Origin: Triatoma infestans
Taxonomy: Eukaryota > Arthropoda > Insecta > Hemiptera > Reduviidae
DNA length: 64,000 nt
Direction: 5' to 3'
Assembly: GCA_011037195.1 (NCBI GenBank)
Contig: JAAEAF010006585.1
Span: 1 to 64,000 of the forward strand
In this document: in pieces, positions 58,936 to 64,000 of the stretch
Position numbering within the stretch: position 1 is the stretch's first letter
Layout of the letters: each line of letters starts with the position of its first letter
The notes under the pieces: model-generated
What the model was told of the DNA's origin: nothing
Databases searched by the model: none
What the model saw: only the letters and a program-made list of their open reading frames with translations
Program-made: the position numbers and the translations under genes

Positions 58936-59218
58936 TTTTCTAAGTACAATAGCAAACTACTTTTTTCATTTTTGTGACAATAACAATTATTAGAAGGAAT
59001 TCAAGATTAAAAGAAGATTGATATTGTTATTTTAGCAATGTGATGATTATAAATGTATATTAATCGAAACGTATGCAAAAAAAAACATCTGGTGCGAACA
59101 TGCGGTGATACGAATTTCCCTTATTCTTCTTAATACCGTTTTATGAAAACCAAGCAAATTTTCATTAAATTTCAAATACCGCCCATTTATCCTTCAATCC
59201 TTCATGGAACTAATAATA

Positions 59219-59830
59219 TTTTTACTTTCTCTTAGTTAGTGGTAAGAGGTCAGTATTACGCTCGTGTCAAATTTCCGATTTCACCGGAAATACACATTTT
59301 AGGATCAAAAATGTCAAAAAATGAAAAAAAAAAATCGCAGGGAAGCTCAAATTTTCGGAATTTCATTTATCTGGCACGAAGGTTTCAGGTAAAAATCGAT
59401 CAACCGGATGTGCGGAAGTTACTGAACATTTTTTTTTAGATTTTCGTGATTTTTTCCAAAAATGGCTCTCACTTTTATTTTAAATATTTTCCTGGAAAAA
59501 ATTATTATTATTTATTATTTTTTTGGAGGTTCTGAGGGAACAGTAGTGATAAAATTGCCTGGAAAATACCATCAGTACAATATATGTCTTAATACCTACG
59601 TAATATTTATGTACACTAAGAAGAATTGGTAGAACCCCAAATTTAACCGGATATGCAACTTAACGTAATAGATTTTTTGTTTTTATCTTTTCTTTTTTTT
59701 TTCTCGAAAACGGTTACATTTTTGCTTCAATTTTGGAATGCTAACTGTTCAGATCGATCTTTATTTGTAACATTTTTAAATATTTTATTTATCTTTTTAA
59801 AATAATTTTTTTAAAAGATAAAGGACTGTA
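59219..59830 (-). repeat. Composite repeat fragments, inverted
   Basis: It starts at the terminal side (ttactttctcttagttagtgg), then tgtcaaatttccgatttcaccgg, a gatcaaccggatgtgcggaag landmark and reduced units. It is more diverged than the 54-kb and 62-kb copies. Confidence 0.5.
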
Positions 59831-60680
59831 TAAGAAGGTGTCAAGGAATGGCCTTATTAAGGGACGACGAATGCCTTAGCTCCCTACTTTTTGCAGACGA
59901 TCAGGTAGTGATTGGCCCGAACCGAGAGGATTTGGAATTTATGGTAAGGAAATTGAAAAGCCAATATGAACAATAGGGCATGAAAATAAATTTTCTAAAG
60001 ACGGAATACATGGTGGTCAGTGGAAATGTATAAGAAGATTTGGAAGCGGATGTACACAAAGTCAAAAAAAGTGAAAGCTTTCAAAAATTTGGGCTCGATT
60101 CCAGAAGAGGAAGGATGATGTAATGTAGAAATGCGGGCAAGAAGCGGGCAGGCCAAGAAAGCGATAAGAATGCTTCAGTCCATCCTTTGGAACACCAATA
60201 TATCCAGGGAAAATAAAAGAAGGATTTTCTGTTCTATTGTCGAGGGAATTCTATTATATGGATCCGAGACTTGGACAACCTTAGCCAATATAATGAAGGA
60301 AGTGAATGCTGTGGAGATGGTGTATTGGCGGAGATGTCTGAAGAAAACAAAGGCTGACTGGATATGGAATGAGGTTATATTGGAGGAAATGGGCATCAAG
60401 AAAAGGATTAAACAAAAAGTAGTGGGGAAAAAAAAAAATGAGGTGGTATGGGCATGTGTGATGAATGGCCCCAGACAGATGGCCGGAAAGAGTATGCCAT
60501 TGGGCCCTTTCTGGAAGGAGGAAGACCAGTATGTTATTGGGAGAAGAGACGAGTTGGGTAGCGAGAGATTGAATGACGGAGAGTGGAGACGTAGATAGGA
60601 GGCTATGGAGAGTGCAACCGACTTGAGGCTAACTAATCAAAGGGAAACGCCATAAAAATACGAAAGTAAAAGTAAGTAAG
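59831..60680 (+). mobile_element. LINE C-terminal relic (RT thumb to end)
   Basis: Frames encode a block ending LLFADDQVVIGPNREDLE (the FADD RT catalytic motif, ~59885-59935). After breaks, a continuous 60131-60598 frame follows with NISRENKRRIFCSIVEGILL, YGSETWTT, VNAVEMVYWRRCLKKTKADW and a GEWRRR end. This is the post-RT region of the RTE/CR1-like endonuclease-RT family. It resembles, but does not join, the RT fragment at 58 kb. Stops after 59970 and the missing 5' part make it inactive. Confidence 0.75.
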
Positions 60681-60822
60681 TGTAACATTTTATCACTATC
60701 GTTTTATTACAGTAAACAAAATTTATTTTAGGAAGTTTTGTGGAATTTATGATGGAAAATTTCAAATGTATTATTGGTGCTGTCTTCTAATGCAATCATT
60801 CACTATTTACAAGTATCCCCGC

Positions 60823-60844
60823 GTCTCTCTCTCTCTCTCTCTCT
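60823..60844. repeat. (TC)n microsatellite
   Basis: A simple TC tract followed by a (TA)n run. Confidence 0.9.
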
Positions 60845-60889
60845 ATGTATATATATATTTGTTAGTATAAAATTAAAGAAAGTTATAAA

Positions 60890-61170
60890 TTTTTAAACTG
60901 TGTCAACCGGAAGTCCGGAGAGAGTTGTGTGAATGTTTCTCATCCGATTTTTTTTTTTTTTTTTAATTTTTCGCGATTTTTCGAAGAGATCTTGCAACTA
61001 TTATCTTTCGTACTTCTTGTACAATCCACACACACATACAATATAATAGACGAATGTCTAAAAACCATTTTCCAAGGACTCTCTAGGATGTTAAAATGAG
61101 TATTTCCTGTGAAAACTCGACATTAATAACTTGACGCCTACAATTTCTTCCTATTAAGAGTAAGTAATAT
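60890..61170 (+). repeat. Composite repeat, short internally deleted copy
   Basis: caaccggaagtccggagagag and the tgtgtgaatgtttctcatccg start, then a jump to the cacacacatac tract, aaaaaccattttccaagg, gtgaaaactcgac and acaatttcttcctattaagag. Beginning and end match the family, and most units are missing. Confidence 0.55.
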
Positions 61171-62250
61171 AGAAAAATATTTGCTCAATTCACAAACGAA
61201 ATATGTTTTAACATAATTTTTTTTTTAGTACAATACATTTTAAATTTTAATAAAAATAAATTTAAAAAAAGTAAAAATAAAATTTAATTTTAAGAAATCT
61301 TTTTTTGTTCTGTTTTTTTGTTTAAAAGGAACAAATATAGGAATTATACGTGCATGAAACTAACGTTAAGTATGCAACGAGAAGTTTTAGGATTCACATA
61401 GTGGGTAAAATCAATTACATTCTGTCAAGAGATGGAAGAAGATCTGAGAGAAACAAGAAAAGCAGAACTAGAGGACGAAAAGACTGGGGAATTTAGGTTG
61501 TAGTAGATGGTGGTGTGTAGGCACTACTTGAGAGAAACGACTGTGTAAGAAGATTCCAACATTCCAAGCTGTAGTAATATTCGATAGGAAACAAGTGGTA
61601 GGGAGGAAAGGGGTGAGGTGTATACTTCTTCTTCACCCTGTAATGTTAGTCTACTGTTAGAAATATATATAAGGAAAGCAGCCATGGTACACTGTTTTCC
61701 TGTAGTCCAGGGATGAGTGAGGCAACAATGTTATTTGCTTAAATGTAACAGCAGCTATTTCCTGTATATTCCTTAACTAACATAAATATATAAAATCTGT
61801 TTTAAATTGGCGTCTAAATTGTGGGAAATATTTTTGTGTTTCATTTGTGGTTGTTTTCAATTAAAAACAACCGAGTTTGTAATTTTATACGTTCAGAGGA
61901 TGCTTTCCCCAATAATAATGAAATTAAGCAAAATTACCCAGCTGTTTCGACTACTTTATCTTTATTTATAAAAAGAACACTAAAAACCAACTGGGAAGAC
62001 TCTTTCCCACAAATACAGTGTATTTTTTTAAAAATTCGTAGAAATAGAAAACTTGAGAACTCTTACAGTTTACAATTTTACAGTTTTCAATTACAATTTC
62101 ATTACAATTTACAGTTTAGTCCAGAATATCGCGCCAAAACATTGTAAAACTCAAGTTTATCATATTGAAATCTAACGTAACAGATACTACCGACAAATGT
62201 TACCAATAAAAAGTGGATAAGTTTATAATATCTGTGCAGTCCCATGTCAA
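61171..62250. other. AT-rich DNA, no gene seen
   Basis: The 108-codon frame at 61821-62147 has no known motif and no splice context. A GA-rich patch at 61430-61530 is unassigned. Confidence 0.35.
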
Positions 62251-62559
62251 AATAAAATCATTTTAGTCCATTTTCAAGAAAATTCTGAAAAACTCAAAAA
62301 TTCTTTCACTTGAAGTCGTCACTTTATACTTAAGCCGATTTTTTTTTTCTAATTTTGAATTCAAGCAATAATTTAACAATTTTTACAAATATGGTGTTTG
62401 TAGAACCATTCATTGTATTGAAATGGTAACTTTAGAAGAAGAAGAAGGAGACAACGGTTGCTGTTATCCCAGAACCGACTGAAATCATATTTCCTAGAAA
62501 AATATTATGAATAAAAGATACGCATTTATGTATTTCGGTAGCATTACGAAGTTTAGAGA

Positions 62560-63450
62560 AAATTGTTGAAGCCGTTTTAGATAAAATCACGAAAACTGAA
62601 AAAAAAATCTGTTGTGAAACACTCACACAACTTTCTCTTACTCCAGTTCTCAAAATTATAATTGACAAATTTTATAGTTTGTTTAACCAATTTAATGAAA
62701 TTGGTCAAAAACTGAAAACCTGTTCAGTAAAAGCGCACTTTTTTCCGGTTTAACTAATTTCCTTTGAAACGGGAATTTTCACCATCATTTATTTCTAATT
62801 ATTATGTTTGGATGATAGGAATTGTATATCAACTATGATAGCACTTTAAGAAAGACAGAAGCCCACTCTCCCCTAAGTGCCCTTAAATGAATTTTCCCAG
62901 AGAAATGTTTTAAATAAAAGTGGTACATCTTTGCATGTTTAGTTTATATACAAAGTTTCAAAAAAATCGTCGGAGCCATTTATGAGAAAATTGCGAAAAA
63001 GAGAATAAATCATTTAGTAAAGTGGTGAAGTATACGAACTTCCGGTTATCCGATTTTTTTCAAACTCGGAATTTCAACAACATATTTAATTCTAACTAAC
63101 ATTATTTAGATGACAGAATTGTCTAATAAACTGAAATAGCGCTTTAGATGGAAACCTAACCCCACCCCTCCCCCAAAAATGCCCTTTAATGCATTTTCCC
63201 GGCAAAATCAAATAAAAGTTGTAGCTCTTTGTATGTGTGGTTAATGTTAAATGTTTAAAGAAAATCGTCGGAGCCACTTTTAAGAAAATCGCAAAAAAGT
63301 AAAAAATCCAACTTGTAAGTGTACTGTCCCGTTGAGGAATTTGGGGACAGATAACGTAGTGTCAAATCCCTGGTGATACCTGAACGGAATATGAAGTTTC
63401 AACTTTCTACGGTTTTTTCTCGTTTTTTGAGCTTGCTGTTTTAACATACA

Positions 63451-63492
<42 letters not shown>

Positions 63493-63652
63493 CACACACA
63501 CAGAAGAGAGAGAGAGAGAGAGAGAGACCATTTGCTAAAAACCACTTTTTTTGACTCAGGGGACCTCAAAACGGATATTTCCGGTGAAAACTCGATATCG
63601 AAAATTTGACACGATTACAATACTTCCTCTTACTAGGAGTAAGAGGAAGTAA
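62560..63652 (+). repeat. Composite ~300-bp-unit repeat, full copy
   Basis: From ctgttgtgaaacactcacacaac through the landmark units (62735, 63039, 63325), then the CA/GA tract (63450-63528), gacctcaaaacggatatttccggtg and cgatatcgaaaatttgacac. It ends in the hairpin tacttcctcttac-taggagtaagaggaagta. It has the same order and spacing as the 54.5-kb copy. Reduced family pieces lie before it (62260-62420). Confidence 0.72.
63450..63528. repeat. (AC)n-(AG)n compound microsatellite
   Basis: AC repeats to ~63511, then AG repeats. It lies at the place where other copies of the composite repeat carry a CA tract. Confidence 0.9.
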
Positions 63653-64000
63653 ATAAGGAGTTGCACTTCCGGTCATCCGATTTTCTTCAAACTCGGAATT
63701 TCAACAAAACATTTAATTCTAATTAAATTGTTTAGATGGCCGAATTGTATAATAAACTGAAATAGCACTTTAGAGGAAAATCTAATCCCACCCCTCTCCC
63801 AAAAGTCCCCTTAAATGAATTTTTCCAAGAGAAATGTTTTAAACCAAAGTTGTAGATCTGTGGATGTTTAGCAGATGTACGAAGTTTAAAGAAAATCGTC
63901 GGAACCATTTTTGAGAAAATTGCAAAAATAAAATAATAATAAAAAAAAATCAGTAAAGTGGTATTTCCGGTTGAGGAATTTTGACAGATAATCTACTGTC
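63653..64000 (+). repeat. Start of another composite repeat copy, runs off the window
   Basis: A new unit begins directly after the hairpin (cacttccggtcatccg at 63665). A further landmark is at ~63965. The copy continues past the window edge, making a tandem pair with the preceding one. Confidence 0.65.

Noticed and set aside
58640..59830. Hairpin/CA-tract repeat as a Helitron
   Set aside because: The end hairpin is suggestive, but there is no TC start, no CTRR end and no Rep/helicase coding; class left open.
54200..64000. Regularly spaced repeats as a CRISPR-like array
   Set aside because: Units are ~300 bp, diverged and found in both orientations in a eukaryotic intron-bearing genome; this is a dispersed repeat family.

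Overview
This is an AT-rich, intron-containing nuclear window from an arthropod, most likely an insect. A hemipteran is a guess made from the repeat flavour, not from a diagnostic gene. The evidence for an insect is a Beat-family immunoglobulin gene, a Tret1-like sugar transporter, a 224-residue MED7, and a repeat landscape of Tc1, mariner, Helitron, PIF/Harbinger, several non-LTR families and an env-bearing Gypsy element. There is no bacterial-style operon structure, tRNA gene, rRNA gene or CRISPR array.

Host genes. (1) A facilitated-trehalose-transporter-like MFS gene lies on + at 12.4-16 kb. Its coding exons are 12370-12507, 12684-12798 and 14692-15950. A possible alternative first exon at 6553-6663 ends in the same phase. 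(2) A minus-strand gene at 22.5-19.2 kb encodes an unrecognised secreted protein with a signal-peptide exon and two diverged tryptophan-rich modules spread over six exons in compatible phase. (3) The 3' half of a Beat-family Ig-domain gene lies on minus at 33.4-28.8 kb (five exons; its 5' exons were not found). (4) A complete three-exon MED7 lies on minus at 35.3-34.35 kb, upstream of the visible Beat exons, so it may be nested in a Beat intron.

Mobile DNA. From 1 to 5.3 kb: a decayed Tc1-like element split by a 5'-truncated RNase-H LINE (14-bp target duplication), then a tRNA-derived SINE. At 6.9-7.7 kb: a foldback element with ~420-bp arms. At 16.1-16.3 kb: a smaller hairpin just after the transporter stop codon. 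RNase-H LINE copies with target duplications also lie in introns of the secreted-protein gene (19.9-20.8 kb) and the Beat gene (31.4-32.3 kb), with another at 36.6-37.7 kb. A second LINE family with a perfect 13-bp duplication is at 24.5-25.65 kb. From 36.5 to 64 kb repeats dominate: an R2-like fragment, a PIF/Harbinger relic, and a mariner relic split by an 8.8-kb Gypsy element (44263-53068) with LTRs differing at only five positions, GC-rich internal genes and visible frame breaks. A Helitron relic and RT fragments follow.

The 24-26, 36-38 and 54-64 kb zones share an unclassified composite repeat built of ~300-bp units, closed by a (CA)n tract and a terminal hairpin. Nesting orders the insertions: LINE into Tc1, Gypsy into mariner, and two LINE families into the composite repeat. 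Boundaries were read by eye. Introns, homologies and family names are inferences from sequence motifs and have not been tested by alignment or transcripts.
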